From Brevundimonas bullata (GTDB taxonomy: Bacteria > Pseudomonadota > Alphaproteobacteria > Caulobacterales > Caulobacteraceae): a DNA stretch of 64,000 bases. Below, piece by piece: positions 37,070 through 45,970 of this stretch (position 1 is the stretch's first letter; the number at the start of each line of letters is the position of its first letter). The stretch lies in contig NZ_QLLC01000005.1 of NCBI RefSeq assembly GCF_003350205.1, positions 62,001 through 126,000 of the forward strand. Direction: 5' to 3'. Both the position numbers and the translations under genes were made by a program. Under the pieces are notes generated by a model that saw only the letters and a program-made list of their open reading frames with translations, was not told where the DNA came from and searched no databases.

Positions 37070-37641
37070 ATGCCCCTGCCCTGACCGTTGCGCCAACCGC
37101 CCTCGGCCAGACGCCGGGCGTAGTCGGCCACGTCCGACGGCCAGGCCTCGATGGCGGCGTCAAACGCCGCCCAGTCGCCCGCGAACAGCATCCGCGTCGC
37201 CTCCTCATAGCCGGGCTGGTCGCCCGCCATGGCCGTCATGAAGCGATAGGCGGCCTCGCGGCTGGCGCGCACGCGATCCGGCCCTTCAGCCTCGCGCAGG
37301 GCGTTTTCCACCAGCTTCCGCAGCGCCACAGACGCTCCGCCCGGCTGGGCCGCCAACCAGTCCCAGTGACGCGGCAGCAGGGTCACTTCGCGCGCCGTGA
37401 CGCCCAGCCTGGGCCGCCCCGGCCCTCGCTTCTCGACCGGCTCTGACGGCGCCAAACGCGCCAGAACCGCGTCCAGATCGCCGCGCAGATCAAACTCGAC
37501 CGGACGGGCGTGGGCGTCGTCGAACACCAGCACCACCTCACCCGCGTCGTGCGCGGCCTTGACGGCAGCGGCGACCTGGGACGGCGCGCCCGAAGCGATC
37601 ATGCGATCTCCGGCGAAAGCGGTGCAGGCAGCGGTGGTCAT
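37066..37641 (-). CDS. DUF2239 family protein
   Basis: A 191-residue protein with the DUF2239 signature: CTAFAGDRMIASG at the start, VVLVFDDAHARPVEFDLRGDLDAVLARLAP, then RGPGRPRLGVTAREVTLLPRHWDWLAAQPGGASVALRK and GDQPGYEEATRMLFAGD. The RGPGRPRLG patch is a possible AT-hook-like DNA contact. The function is unknown. The start MTTAACTAFAG was chosen over an upstream ATG at 37695. The 3' end overlaps the convergent carboxypeptidase gene. Confidence 0.85.
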   Translation of the reverse strand: MTTAACTAFAGDRMIASGAPSQVAAAVKAAHDAGEVVLVFDDAHARPVEFDLRGDLDAVLARLAPSEPVEKRGPGRPRLGVTAREVTLLPRHWDWLAAQPGGASVALRKLVENALREAEGPDRVRASREAAYRFMTAMAGDQPGYEEATRMLFAGDWAAFDAAIEAWPSDVADYARRLAEGGWRNGQGRGI

Positions 37642-37711
37642 CGTCAGTTCCTCGAAGGGCTGCGACGATTTATCCGGGCAAAAAATGCGCGTCAATATTA
37701 CCCGGATTTAT

Positions 37712-38065
37712 TTACCGCGAGCGTTCGCCGCTGCTGAACGCGCCGGCGACCCAGCTGACCAGTCCGGTGATGATGGCCGCGCCGATCCCGGCCCACAAGC
37801 CATCGACAACGAACCCGCCCAGGAACCAAGCCGTCAGCCCGATCATCGCCGCGTTCACCACCAGCAGGAACAGGCCCAGCGTCACAATGGTCAGCGGCAG
37901 GGTCAGGATGACCATGATCGGCCGCACGATGGCGTTGACCAGACCCAGCAGAACCGCCGCCGCGACCAGGCTCCCGGTCGAGGTGAAGTCCACCCCCGGC
38001 ACGATCTGGGCCGCCAGCCACAGCCCCAGGGCGGTGACGACGGCTTGAATGATGAAACGCAGCAT
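37712..38065 (-). CDS. Phage-holin-like four-TM membrane protein
   Basis: A 117-residue inner-membrane protein with four hydrophobic segments, fitting the 4-TM phage holin superfamily IV family: LGLWLAAQIVPGVDFTS, LLGLVNAIVRPIMVILTLPLTIVTLGLFL, NAAMIGLTAWFLGGF. These are widespread chromosomal proteins with no proven lytic role and no lysin gene is nearby. The start at MLRFIIQAVV was chosen from the conserved N-terminus. Confidence 0.84.
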   Translation of the reverse strand: MLRFIIQAVVTALGLWLAAQIVPGVDFTSTGSLVAAAVLLGLVNAIVRPIMVILTLPLTIVTLGLFLLVVNAAMIGLTAWFLGGFVVDGLWAGIGAAIITGLVSWVAGAFSSGERSR

Positions 38066-38180
38066 GGAAGGCGATCTCCGTGAACCTTGACCATATAGTG
38101 CCTCAGATGGCGTTTCGCTCCCGTGCGAAATTCGCCCTGCCCTGCTAGCCTCGACGCGACACCTCTGACGGAGCCTCCCC

Positions 38181-38618
38181 ATGAGCCTTCACGGCGCCTA
38201 CGACCCCGACAACATATTCGCCAAGATCCTGCGCGGCGAGATCCCCAGCGTGAAGGTATGGGAAGACGACGACGTCCTGGCCTTCATGGATGTCTTCCCC
38301 CAGTCCGAAGGTCATGTCCTGGTGGTGTCCAAGACCTCGCAGGCGCGCAATCTGCTCGAGATCGAGCCCGAGGTCCTGACCAAGCTGACCGTCGCCGTTC
38401 AGCGCACCGCCCGTGCGGTGGAAAAGGCGCTGAAGCCGGACGGTCTCAGCCTGATGCAGTTCAACGGCGAAGCGGGCGGCCAGACCGTCTTCCACCTGCA
38501 TTTCCACATCATCCCGCGCTGGGGCGACCGCGCCATGAAGGGTCACGGCCACGCCCCCATGGCCGAGGCCGAACAGCTCCAGGCCCTGGCCGCCCGGATC
38601 GCCGCCGAACTGGACTGA
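38181..38618 (+). CDS. HIT family nucleotide-binding protein
   Basis: A 145-residue HIT protein. The histidine triad is HLHFHIIPRW at about residues 108-117, with the usual upstream IFAKILRGEIPSVKVWEDDDVLAF. Family members hydrolyse or transfer AMP from nucleotides such as adenosine phosphoramidates; the Hint-type C-terminal part matches. Physiological substrate is not known. It ends without any gap at the convergent DUF486 stop. Confidence 0.9.
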   Translation: MSLHGAYDPDNIFAKILRGEIPSVKVWEDDDVLAFMDVFPQSEGHVLVVSKTSQARNLLEIEPEVLTKLTVAVQRTARAVEKALKPDGLSLMQFNGEAGGQTVFHLHFHIIPRWGDRAMKGHGHAPMAEAEQLQALAARIAAELD

Positions 38619-38969
38619 CTACAGCGGGCCTTTGAAGATGAAGAAGGCCCCGCCCGCGATCAGCGAAAAGCCGACCAGATGGTTCAGGGTCAGCTTTTCG
38701 CCGAGGTAGAGCACCGAGAAAACGGCGAAGACCAGCAGGGTGATCACCTCCTGCATGGTCTTCAACTCGGCCGCCGAATAGACCTGATGGCCGATGCGGT
38801 TGGCGGGCACGGCCAGGCAGTATTCAAAGAAGGCGATACCCCAGCTCAGGATCACCACGATCCACAGCGGCTTGGCCCCGAATTTCAAATGCCCGTACCA
38901 GGCGAAGGTCATGAAGACGTTGGACAGGGCCAGCAAAAGGATCGGCGTGAGGTAGGGCGTCATCGGCAT
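38619..38969 (-). CDS. DUF486 family membrane protein
   Basis: A 116-residue inner-membrane protein with four hydrophobic segments. It has the DUF486 pattern FMTFAWYGHLKFGAKPLWIVVILSWGIAFFEYCLAVPANR and LYLGEKLTLNHLVGFSLIAGGAFFIFKG, reminiscent of small multidrug-transporter-like (DMT) proteins. Possible starts are ATG 38969 and 38963. The gene's last base abuts the HIT stop (TGACTA), a zero-spacing convergent junction. Confidence 0.85.
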   Translation of the reverse strand: MPMTPYLTPILLLALSNVFMTFAWYGHLKFGAKPLWIVVILSWGIAFFEYCLAVPANRIGHQVYSAAELKTMQEVITLLVFAVFSVLYLGEKLTLNHLVGFSLIAGGAFFIFKGPL

Positions 38970-39020
38970 GCGCGGACTGTGCTTGCGTCCTGACGATTCC
39001 ACCAGCATAAGGCGCCAACG

Positions 39021-39096
39021 GCCGGCTTAGCTCAGTTGGTAGAGCGCCAGTTTTGTAAACTGGATGTCGCGGGTTCGATTCCTGCAGCCGGCACCA
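39021..39096 (+). tRNA. tRNA-Thr (UGU)
   Basis: A 76-nt cloverleaf. Acceptor stem GCCGGCT / AGCCGGC, D-loop AGCTCAGTTGGTAGAGC, anticodon arm CCAGT-TTTGTAA-ACTGG with anticodon TGT (Thr ACA), T-arm GCGGGTTCGATTCCTGC. The CCA end is encoded (GCACCA at 39091-39096). It lies just upstream of the TetR gene. Confidence 0.97.
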
Positions 39097-39118
39097 TCCT
39101 CTTCGGCCGCCTCCCTCC

Positions 39119-39745
39119 ATGACCGAGACGACCAACAAGCTGGGCCACAAGATCGGGGCGCGCGGGGCGCGAACCCGTAGGGCCATCCTTGACGCGTTGC
39201 GCGGCCTTCTGAACCATCGGCATCTGGGCGAAATCCGCGCCGCTGACGTGGCCCTGGCGGCGAGCGTTTCCGCCCCGACCTTCTACACCTACTTCAAGTC
39301 CGTCGAAGAAGGGCTGCTGATCCTCTGCGAAGAGGCCGGCGAGGACTTCCAGCGTCTGGCCAAGCATATTCACGCCGACTGGACCGGCGACCGCGCCTTC
39401 GAGGCGGTGCGCGCCTATGTGCTGGAAGTGCTGGCTCTGTGGGGCGACCACGGGCCGGTGCTGCGGGTCGAGCATATGCTGGCGGACAAGGGCGAGCCCG
39501 AATTCGCCGAAAGCCGCATCAGGCGGATGCGCCGACTGCACCTGGCGCTGGAACGCCGCATCGCCCAGGCCAAGGCCAACGGCATGCACCCCCAGGGCCT
39601 GAGTCCCCGCCTGACCTCCTACGAGACCGCCAATCTGGTGGAATCCGTCGCCGCCGGCTTCGCCCTGATGCGCCGCGCCGACACCGCCGAGGCCATCGTC
39701 GACACGACGGCCCATATCGTGGTCAAGCTGACGACGGGACGCTGA
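39119..39745 (+). CDS. TetR family transcriptional regulator
   Basis: A 208-residue regulator. The N-terminal helix-turn-helix is RRAILDALRGLLNHRHLGEIRAADVALAASVSAPTFYTYFKSVEEG, clearly TetR-like, and the rest is an all-helical ligand/dimer domain. The target is unknown; the adjacent genes are tRNA-Thr upstream and feoB convergent downstream, so no obvious autoregulated operon is seen. Confidence 0.86.
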   Translation: MTETTNKLGHKIGARGARTRRAILDALRGLLNHRHLGEIRAADVALAASVSAPTFYTYFKSVEEGLLILCEEAGEDFQRLAKHIHADWTGDRAFEAVRAYVLEVLALWGDHGPVLRVEHMLADKGEPEFAESRIRRMRRLHLALERRIAQAKANGMHPQGLSPRLTSYETANLVESVAAGFALMRRADTAEAIVDTTAHIVVKLTTGR

Positions 39746-39889
39746 CGCCCCCAAAAGGCGTCAGCTTCATTCCTGGTGGGCCGCGGTCAGAAGGCTCCGC
39801 CTTGACTGCTGCGCGCCGCCCTTCGGGTCTCGACCCGACGCGGCCTTATCGCCTCAAGCAGCGCGAAGCGCGTTAGGCCGCCAAGATGC

Positions 39890-41761
39890 CTAACCCCCGC
39901 CCAGCGCCACCGCCGTATGATAGACGATGAAGGCGCCCAGGTAGGCCAGGCCGAACATGTAGCCCACCATGATCAGAGTCCACTTCATCGAGCCGGTCTC
40001 GCGGCGCACGACGCCGATGGTCGGCAGGCACTGCGGCGCGAAGACGTACCAGGCCAGGAAGGCCAGACCCGTGGCCAGCGACCAGTCCGCCGACAGGACC
40101 GAGGCCAGGGCGCCGACGTTCTCTTCAGCGCCAGCGACAGCATAGACCGTCCCCAGGACCGCCACGGCGACTTCGCGCGCCGCCATGCCGGGCACCAGGG
40201 CCACGACCATCTGCCAACTGAAGCCGATGGGGGCGAAGATGGGCTCCAGCGTCTTGCCGATCATGCCGGCGAAGGAATAGTCGATGGCCGGTCCCGTCGC
40301 GCCTTCCGGCGGATAGGGGAAGGTCGACAGCGCCCAGACGATGATCATCAAGGGCAGGATGATCTTGCCCGCGCGACGCATGAAGATCTTGGCGCGCAGC
40401 CACAGATTGAACAGCACGCTCTTGATGTCGGGGATCTTGTAGGCCGGCAGCTCCATCATGAAGGGCTCGACCGCGCCACGCCAGAAGACCTTGCGGATGA
40501 CCACCGAGACCAGAAGCGCGCTGATAATGCCGGCGGCGTAGAGGCCGAACATGACCAGACCTTGCAGGCTGACGAAGCCCCAGACCGTCTCGTTCGGAAT
40601 GAAGGCGGCGATGATCAGGACATAGACGGGAATCCGCGCCGAACAGGTCATCAGCGGCGCGATCAGGATGGTGGTCAGCCGGTCGCGTTTCGCCTCGATC
40701 ACCCGCGTCGCCATGATGCCGGGAATAGCGCAGGCGAAGCTGGACAGCAGGGGAATGAAGGCGCGGCCATGCAGCCCTGCCCCGCCCATGATCTTGTCCA
40801 TCAGGAAGGCCGCACGCGCCATGTAGCCGAAGTCTTCCAGCACGATGATGAACAGGAAGATGATCATAATCTGCGGCAGGAAGACCAGGACGCTGCCCAC
40901 CCCGCCGATCAGGCCGTCGACGATCAGGCTTTGCAGCAGGCCGTCGGGCACGACCGCCGCGACCCAGCCGCCGACCAGGGCGAACAGGGCCTCGATGCCG
41001 TCCATCGCGGGCGTGGCCCAGGTGAAGACCGCCTGGAACATGACGAACAGGACGCCCAGCAGGATCACCAGCCCCGCGACCGGATGCAGCAGGACGCTGT
41101 CGATCTTGCCGGTCAGGGTGTCCGGCCGCTCTGGCGCGCGGACGCAGGCCTTCATGATGCGCTCGGCCTCGCGGTGGGCGGCGCGGATTTCTGTGGCGGA
41201 CGGCGCATGCCATTCGCTGTGGGTCTCGCCCACGGCCAGATCGGCCTGTCCTTGCGCGGCGGCGACCAGTTCGGCGATGCCGCGCTTGCGCGTCGCCACG
41301 GTCGTGACCACCGGCGCGCCGATCTCGGCCGACAGCTTCTCGAGGTCGATACGCAGACCCTGACGCTGGGCGATATCGTACATGTTCAGCGCCAGCACCA
41401 TCGGCCGCCCGACCTGCTTCAGCTCCAGCGCCAGACGCAGGACCAGCCGCAGGTTGGTGGCGTCGGCGACGCAGACCACCACGTCCGGCGGCGTCTCGCC
41501 CGGCAGAGCGCCCAGAACGGCGTCGCGTGTGACTTCCTCGTCCAGGCTGCGCGCGCGCAGGGAATAGGTGCCCGGCAGGTCCAGCACCGACAGGCTGCGG
41601 CCGTCGGCGGCGTGGATGCGGCCTTCCTTACGCTCGACGGTCACGCCGGCGTAGTTGGCGACCTTCTGGTGGGCGCCGGTCAGGGCGTTGAACAGAGCGG
41701 TCTTGCCGCTGTTGGGATTGCCGACCAATGCGATACGGGCGGTGCGAACGGCCATGTCCAT
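39890..41761 (-). CDS. feoB: Ferrous iron transporter FeoB
   Basis: A 623-residue inner-membrane Fe2+ transporter. The N-terminal G-protein domain has G1 GNPNSGKT (14-21), NYAGVTVERKEG, G3 DLPGTYSL and G4 NMYD. The membrane part has the Gate motifs (GGVGSVLVFLPQIMIIFLFI, FACAIPGIMATRVI, CSARIPVYVL). Length is somewhat shorter than E. coli FeoB (773), typical of alphaproteobacterial forms. It overlaps feoA by one base (TGATG). An internal ATG at 41755 is an alternative start. Confidence 0.93.
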   Translation of the reverse strand: MDMAVRTARIALVGNPNSGKTALFNALTGAHQKVANYAGVTVERKEGRIHAADGRSLSVLDLPGTYSLRARSLDEEVTRDAVLGALPGETPPDVVVCVADATNLRLVLRLALELKQVGRPMVLALNMYDIAQRQGLRIDLEKLSAEIGAPVVTTVATRKRGIAELVAAAQGQADLAVGETHSEWHAPSATEIRAAHREAERIMKACVRAPERPDTLTGKIDSVLLHPVAGLVILLGVLFVMFQAVFTWATPAMDGIEALFALVGGWVAAVVPDGLLQSLIVDGLIGGVGSVLVFLPQIMIIFLFIIVLEDFGYMARAAFLMDKIMGGAGLHGRAFIPLLSSFACAIPGIMATRVIEAKRDRLTTILIAPLMTCSARIPVYVLIIAAFIPNETVWGFVSLQGLVMFGLYAAGIISALLVSVVIRKVFWRGAVEPFMMELPAYKIPDIKSVLFNLWLRAKIFMRRAGKIILPLMIIVWALSTFPYPPEGATGPAIDYSFAGMIGKTLEPIFAPIGFSWQMVVALVPGMAAREVAVAVLGTVYAVAGAEENVGALASVLSADWSLATGLAFLAWYVFAPQCLPTIGVVRRETGSMKWTLIMVGYMFGLAYLGAFIVYHTAVALGGG

Positions 41762-42042
41762 CAGAGGCCTCCCTCATCAAGACGAATGGTCAGACTGGCC
41801 GCCTCATGCCGACGCAGGGCTACCCGCATATCGTCCACCTTGATGGCGATGGGGTCGCGACCGAACAGGCCTTCGTGCAGCAACTCGACGTGCGCGCCCT
41901 CGACAAAACCCAGCTCCAGCAGGCGACGCTCCAGCTCGATCTCGTGATCCTGATGGTGGCAGTGCGTGCCGACCTGAACGATGACGCCGCGGTCGCCGCG
42001 ACGGGCCTGGCTGAGTTTGATGGTGTCGGTCATGGCGCTCAT
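41761..42042 (-). CDS. feoA: FeoA-type ferrous transport accessory protein
   Basis: A 93-residue SH3-like FeoA domain: SQARRGDRGVIVQVGT, LERRLLELGFVEGAHVELLHEGLFGRDPIAIKVDDMRVALRRHEA. It assists FeoB by unknown contact. The preceding 5' gap (42043-42181) is shared divergently with the cytochrome gene and may hold an iron-responsive operator. Confidence 0.93.
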   Translation of the reverse strand: MSAMTDTIKLSQARRGDRGVIVQVGTHCHHQDHEIELERRLLELGFVEGAHVELLHEGLFGRDPIAIKVDDMRVALRRHEAASLTIRLDEGGL

Positions 42043-42073
42043 TACGACGGCGCCCGGCGCCGCTCACTTAAGT

Positions 42074-42092
42074 TGACAGTGATTATCAGCTG
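42074..42092. promoter_or_regulatory. Possible Fur-like site between feoA and cytochrome genes
   Basis: TGACAGTGATTATCAGCTG contains the small palindrome TGATTATCA, resembling part of a GATAATGATT-type Fur box. It lies about 30 bp upstream of the feoA ATG (minus strand). Only partly matches consensus. Confidence 0.25.
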
Positions 42093-42181
42093 CGAACGGT
42101 TCGCGTCCAGTAACGATAACCGGCGCCGTTGCGACTAAACGCCCATCGGCTATCAAGGACGTCTGGCCTATGGAGTCCGGC

Positions 42182-42715
42182 ATGCGCACCACCCTTATCC
42201 TTTCCTCCGTCCTGACCGCCTCGCTGGCCCTGGCCGCCTGCGGCGAAACCTCAGCGCCCGCTGCCGATGCGACGCCCAAGGCCCCGCCGCCGCCCGCTCT
42301 GACTGAGGCTGAAAAGGTCGCCGTTCTGGCCGCCCTGCCCGCCCCCTATAACGCCGGCGACCTGGAGAACGGCCGTCGCGCCTTCGCCCGCTGCCGCTCC
42401 TGCCACACGATTACACCGGGCGGCCCGAACATGGCGGGCCCGAACCTCTACGGTGTCTTCGGACGGCAAGCCGGGGCGCTGGACAAGTACAGCTACTCGC
42501 ACGCCCTGCGCACGGCGGGCTTCACCTGGGACGCCGAAAAGCTGGATCACTGGCTGGAAAACCCCAAGACCTTCCTGCCCGGCAACAAGATGACCTTCGC
42601 CGGCCTGCGCGACGCCACGGACCGCCGCGACGTCATCGCCTTCCTGAAGGTGGAAACCGGCTATGCCCCCGAAACGGCGAAGGCCGCCGCTGTCGCGACG
42701 GCCCCCGCTTCCTGA
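42182..42715 (+). CDS. Membrane-anchored c-type cytochrome (lipoprotein)
   Basis: A 177-residue class I cytochrome c. A lipoprotein signal ends at LAAC (Cys20), the haem motif is CRSCH (Cys71, Cys74, His75), and the axial Met is in GNKMTFAG (about 137). GGPNMAGPNLYGVFGRQAG and WLENPKTFLPG are typical of mitochondrial-like cytochrome c. A Pro-rich linker (PKAPPPPALTEAEK) joins lipid anchor and domain. It could donate electrons to a terminal oxidase. The ATG at 42182 is preferred over 42170 because the lipobox is then at normal distance. Confidence 0.87.
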   Translation: MRTTLILSSVLTASLALAACGETSAPAADATPKAPPPPALTEAEKVAVLAALPAPYNAGDLENGRRAFARCRSCHTITPGGPNMAGPNLYGVFGRQAGALDKYSYSHALRTAGFTWDAEKLDHWLENPKTFLPGNKMTFAGLRDATDRRDVIAFLKVETGYAPETAKAAAVATAPAS

Positions 42716-42733
42716 TCTTTAGCCTTAAGCGCC

Positions 42734-45700
42734 CTACCCCGGACTCATGTCCGGGGTCTTGCCCTCGGCGATCTCCTGGGCCTCCCATTCCTCGATCTTG
42801 CGCGCGGTATATTCCGGCGACCGGGTGAAGCGCGCCAGCACGCCATAGATGACCGGCACCACGAACAGGGTCAGGACGGTGGCGAACATGGCCCCCGAGA
42901 AGATGACCACGCCGATGGTCTGACGGCTGCCCGCGCCCGCGCCTTGCCACAGCACCAGCGGCAGGGCGCCGAAGGCCGTCGCAATCGAGGTCATAATGAT
43001 CGGACGCAGACGCAGCGCCGACGACTCGATGATGGCTTCGCGAATGGACCGGCCCTGATCGCGCAACTGGTTGGCGAACTCGACGATCAGGATGCCGTTC
43101 TTGGCTGCGACCCCGATCAGGATGATCAGGCCGATCTGGCTGTAGATGTTCAGGCTGGAGCCCGCCATCAACAGACCGAACAACCCGCCCGCCGCCGCCA
43201 GGGGCACCGTCAGCATGATGACCGCCGGGGTGATCCAGCTTTCGAACTGGGCCGCCAGCACCAGGAAGACCAGCAGCAGAGCCAGGGCGAAGGCCCAGCC
43301 CACGGCGCTGCCCGCCTCCTGTTGATCGCGCGCCGCGCCGCCCCAACGGATCGTCGCCAGACCCTGCGGCTGCTTGGCGACCTCTGCGTTCAGGAAGGTG
43401 ATGGCGTCGTCGATGGTCATGCCGGGGTTGAGGTCGGCCTGCAGCGAGATGGCCCGCTGGCGATCCAGACGACGGCGATCAGGCGTATCGCCCGAGGTCT
43501 GGGTCGTGACCACCGCCGACAGCGGCACCAGCTGCCCGGCCCCGGTCGAGACATAGAGGGCCTCAAGGTCGGCCACTTCGCGGCGGTTGTCGCGCTCGGT
43601 CTGCAGGATGACGTCGTATTCCTGACCGCCCTTGATGTAGGTGGTGGCGCGACGCGACCCGAACATGGTCTCCAGGGTCCGGCCGATCTGCTGCGATGAC
43701 ACGCCCAGAGCCGCCGCCTTCTGCGGATCGACATCGACCAGCAGACGCGGCGCGTTCGGCTCATAGTTCAGGCGCGGACGCGAGAAGCCGGGGTTCTCCT
43801 GCGCCGCCGCCAGGATGGGCTGGAGCCAATCATAGATCGGGCCATATTCGGAGCCCGTGACGATCATCTCGATCGAGTTCGAGTTGCCGCCGCCGCGCTG
43901 GAAGGCGCCGGGGGTCGAGGCGTTGACCTGGGCGTCGGTCTGACCGCGCAGCTTGCCGTTCAGTTCCTGGGCGATTTCATCGGCCGAGCGTTTGCGCTCG
44001 GACCAGTCCTTCAACGTCAGGCTGGCGTTGCCGGAGTTGTAGCTGCCGCCGCCGAATCCAGGCGCCGAAACCAGATAGGAATCGACCTCGCCGTTTTCCT
44101 TGTACTCGGCCAGGATCGGCTCCAGCCCCAGCATGATCTTGCGGGTGTAGTCATAGCCGGCGCCTTCCGGCCCCTGCACGCGAATGCCGACGCGGCCCCG
44201 GTCCTCGGGCGGCACCAGTTCATTGGGCAGGGTCAGGAAGATGCCCCCGGCCCCGGCCGCCACCAGAACGATCAGCCCGACCACGCCGCCCACGGCAGCA
44301 CGACGCCCCAGCAGAGCGTTCAACGAGTTGGCGTAAGAGGTCTTCAGCGCGTCCATGGCCCGGTCGACCCGACGCGCGACCCAGCCGCCGGTGTGAGCAG
44401 GCTTCAGGATCTTGGACGCCAGCATGGGCGACAGGCTCAGCGCCAGGAAGGCCGAGAAGGCCACGGCTGCGGCGATGGCCGCCGCCAGTTCGACGAACAG
44501 ACGCCCCACATAGCCTGGTAGGAACAGCAGCGGCGCAAACACCGACAGCAGCACCACGGTCGTCGCCACGACGGCGAAGAAGACCTGACGCGCCCCGCGC
44601 TCGGCCGCGACCAACGGCGGTTCGCCCAGGTCCAGGCGGCGCTGAATATTCTCGACCACGACAATGGCGTCATCGACCACCAGGCCGATGGCCAGCACCA
44701 AGGCCAGCAGGGTCAGGAGGTTCAGAGAAAAACCGAGCGGCGCCAGAACGATGAAGGTCGCCAGCAGGCAGATGGGCGCCACCACCGACGGGATGATCGC
44801 CGCCCGCAGACTGCCCAGGAAGATGAAGTTGACCAGGGCCACCAACGCCATCGAAATACCGATGGTGATCCAGACCTCGTCAATGGCGTGAGAGGTGAAG
44901 ACCGAGTTGTCCGAACCGATCTCCAGCGTCGTGTCGGGCGGCAGGGTCGGCTGCACCTGCGCCATCAGGGCGCGCACGCCATCGGAAATGGCCAGGTCGT
45001 TCGACTGGGCCTGACGCGTGACGGCCAGGCCGATCTGATCCAGACCATTGCCGCGGAACATTCGACGCGCCTCGGACGGCGCTTCCTCGACACGGGCGAT
45101 GTCGCCCAGACGCGTGACATAGGCGGCGTTGCCCAACAGGGCGCCGGTGACGCCGTTGGTCATGGCGGTCGTCGCCCCCGCCAGCGTGCCGGAGGCCTGG
45201 GCCCCCGTGGCGGTCGAGGCCGAACCCCGCGTCCCGATGGGAAGCTGGGCGAAGTCGGCGGGCCGCGCATAGGTGCGGGCGACGCGGACGGTGTAGTCCT
45301 TCTGCGTCGATTCCAGCGAACCGGCCGGCAGCTCGACGTTCTGGTTGGTCAGGGCGGTTTCGACGTCGCTGACCGTCAGACCGCGCGCGGCCATGGCGGC
45401 GGCGTCCAGCCAGATGCGCATGGCGTAGCGCTGCTCGCCATAGATCTGCACCTGGGCCACCCCCGGCACGGTGGCGAAGCGGTCCACCAGATAGCGGTCG
45501 GCGTAGTCGGTCAGCTCCAGACGGTTCATCGTCGTGGAGCGCAGGAACATGACCATGATCGGTTGGCTGTCGGAATCGGCCTTGGCCACTTCCGGCGGGT
45601 CCGCCTGATCCGGCAGACGCCCGACCACGCGCGAGATGCGGTCGCGCACGTCGTTGGCGGCGTCGTCGATGTTGCGGTCCAGCGAGAACTCGATGTTCAC

Positions 45701-45970
45701 ATTGGAACGGCCGTCGCGGCTGGACGAATTGATGCGCTCGACGCCCTGGATGCCGGCGATCTGCTGCTCGATCGGCTCAGTGATCCGGCTCTCGATGACC
45801 TCGGCGGAGGCCCCGGCGTAGCTGGTGCTGACCGACACCACCGGCGGATCGACGTCCGGCAGTTCCCGAACCGGCAGGAAGAAGAAGGCCGCCAGCCCGA
45901 TGACGCACAGGACGATGGCCGCCACCGCCGCAAAGACGGGGCGCCGAACCGAAAGATCAGACAGCATCAT
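42734..45970 (-). CDS. RND efflux inner-membrane transporter
   Basis: A 1078-residue HAE1-type pump, MMLSDLSVRRPVFAAVAAIV start, with porter domain and 12 TM. The TM4 charged residues are in LALVLAIGLVVDDAIVVVENIQR. It has a 37-residue Ala/Thr/Gly-rich stretch (about 247-283, 45122-45232) where related pumps go from PIGTR straight to VRLGDIA. The porter region includes DLPDVDPPVVSVSTSYAGAS. It overlaps the upstream adaptor by 4 bp. The outer-membrane partner is not in the window. Confidence 0.9.
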   Translation of the reverse strand: MMLSDLSVRRPVFAAVAAIVLCVIGLAAFFFLPVRELPDVDPPVVSVSTSYAGASAEVIESRITEPIEQQIAGIQGVERINSSSRDGRSNVNIEFSLDRNIDDAANDVRDRISRVVGRLPDQADPPEVAKADSDSQPIMVMFLRSTTMNRLELTDYADRYLVDRFATVPGVAQVQIYGEQRYAMRIWLDAAAMAARGLTVSDVETALTNQNVELPAGSLESTQKDYTVRVARTYARPADFAQLPIGTRGSASTATGAQASGTLAGATTAMTNGVTGALLGNAAYVTRLGDIARVEEAPSEARRMFRGNGLDQIGLAVTRQAQSNDLAISDGVRALMAQVQPTLPPDTTLEIGSDNSVFTSHAIDEVWITIGISMALVALVNFIFLGSLRAAIIPSVVAPICLLATFIVLAPLGFSLNLLTLLALVLAIGLVVDDAIVVVENIQRRLDLGEPPLVAAERGARQVFFAVVATTVVLLSVFAPLLFLPGYVGRLFVELAAAIAAAVAFSAFLALSLSPMLASKILKPAHTGGWVARRVDRAMDALKTSYANSLNALLGRRAAVGGVVGLIVLVAAGAGGIFLTLPNELVPPEDRGRVGIRVQGPEGAGYDYTRKIMLGLEPILAEYKENGEVDSYLVSAPGFGGGSYNSGNASLTLKDWSERKRSADEIAQELNGKLRGQTDAQVNASTPGAFQRGGGNSNSIEMIVTGSEYGPIYDWLQPILAAAQENPGFSRPRLNYEPNAPRLLVDVDPQKAAALGVSSQQIGRTLETMFGSRRATTYIKGGQEYDVILQTERDNRREVADLEALYVSTGAGQLVPLSAVVTTQTSGDTPDRRRLDRQRAISLQADLNPGMTIDDAITFLNAEVAKQPQGLATIRWGGAARDQQEAGSAVGWAFALALLLVFLVLAAQFESWITPAVIMLTVPLAAAGGLFGLLMAGSSLNIYSQIGLIILIGVAAKNGILIVEFANQLRDQGRSIREAIIESSALRLRPIIMTSIATAFGALPLVLWQGAGAGSRQTIGVVIFSGAMFATVLTLFVVPVIYGVLARFTRSPEYTARKIEEWEAQEIAEGKTPDMSPG

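Noticed and set aside
37712-38065. Prophage remnant because of the holin-like protein
   Set aside because: Members of this 4-TM family are common chromosomal proteins; no other phage gene is nearby.
38824-39186. Protein frame across tRNA-Thr with CRLQESNPRHPVYKTGALP
   Set aside because: This is the well-known false translation of a tRNA gene on the reverse strand.
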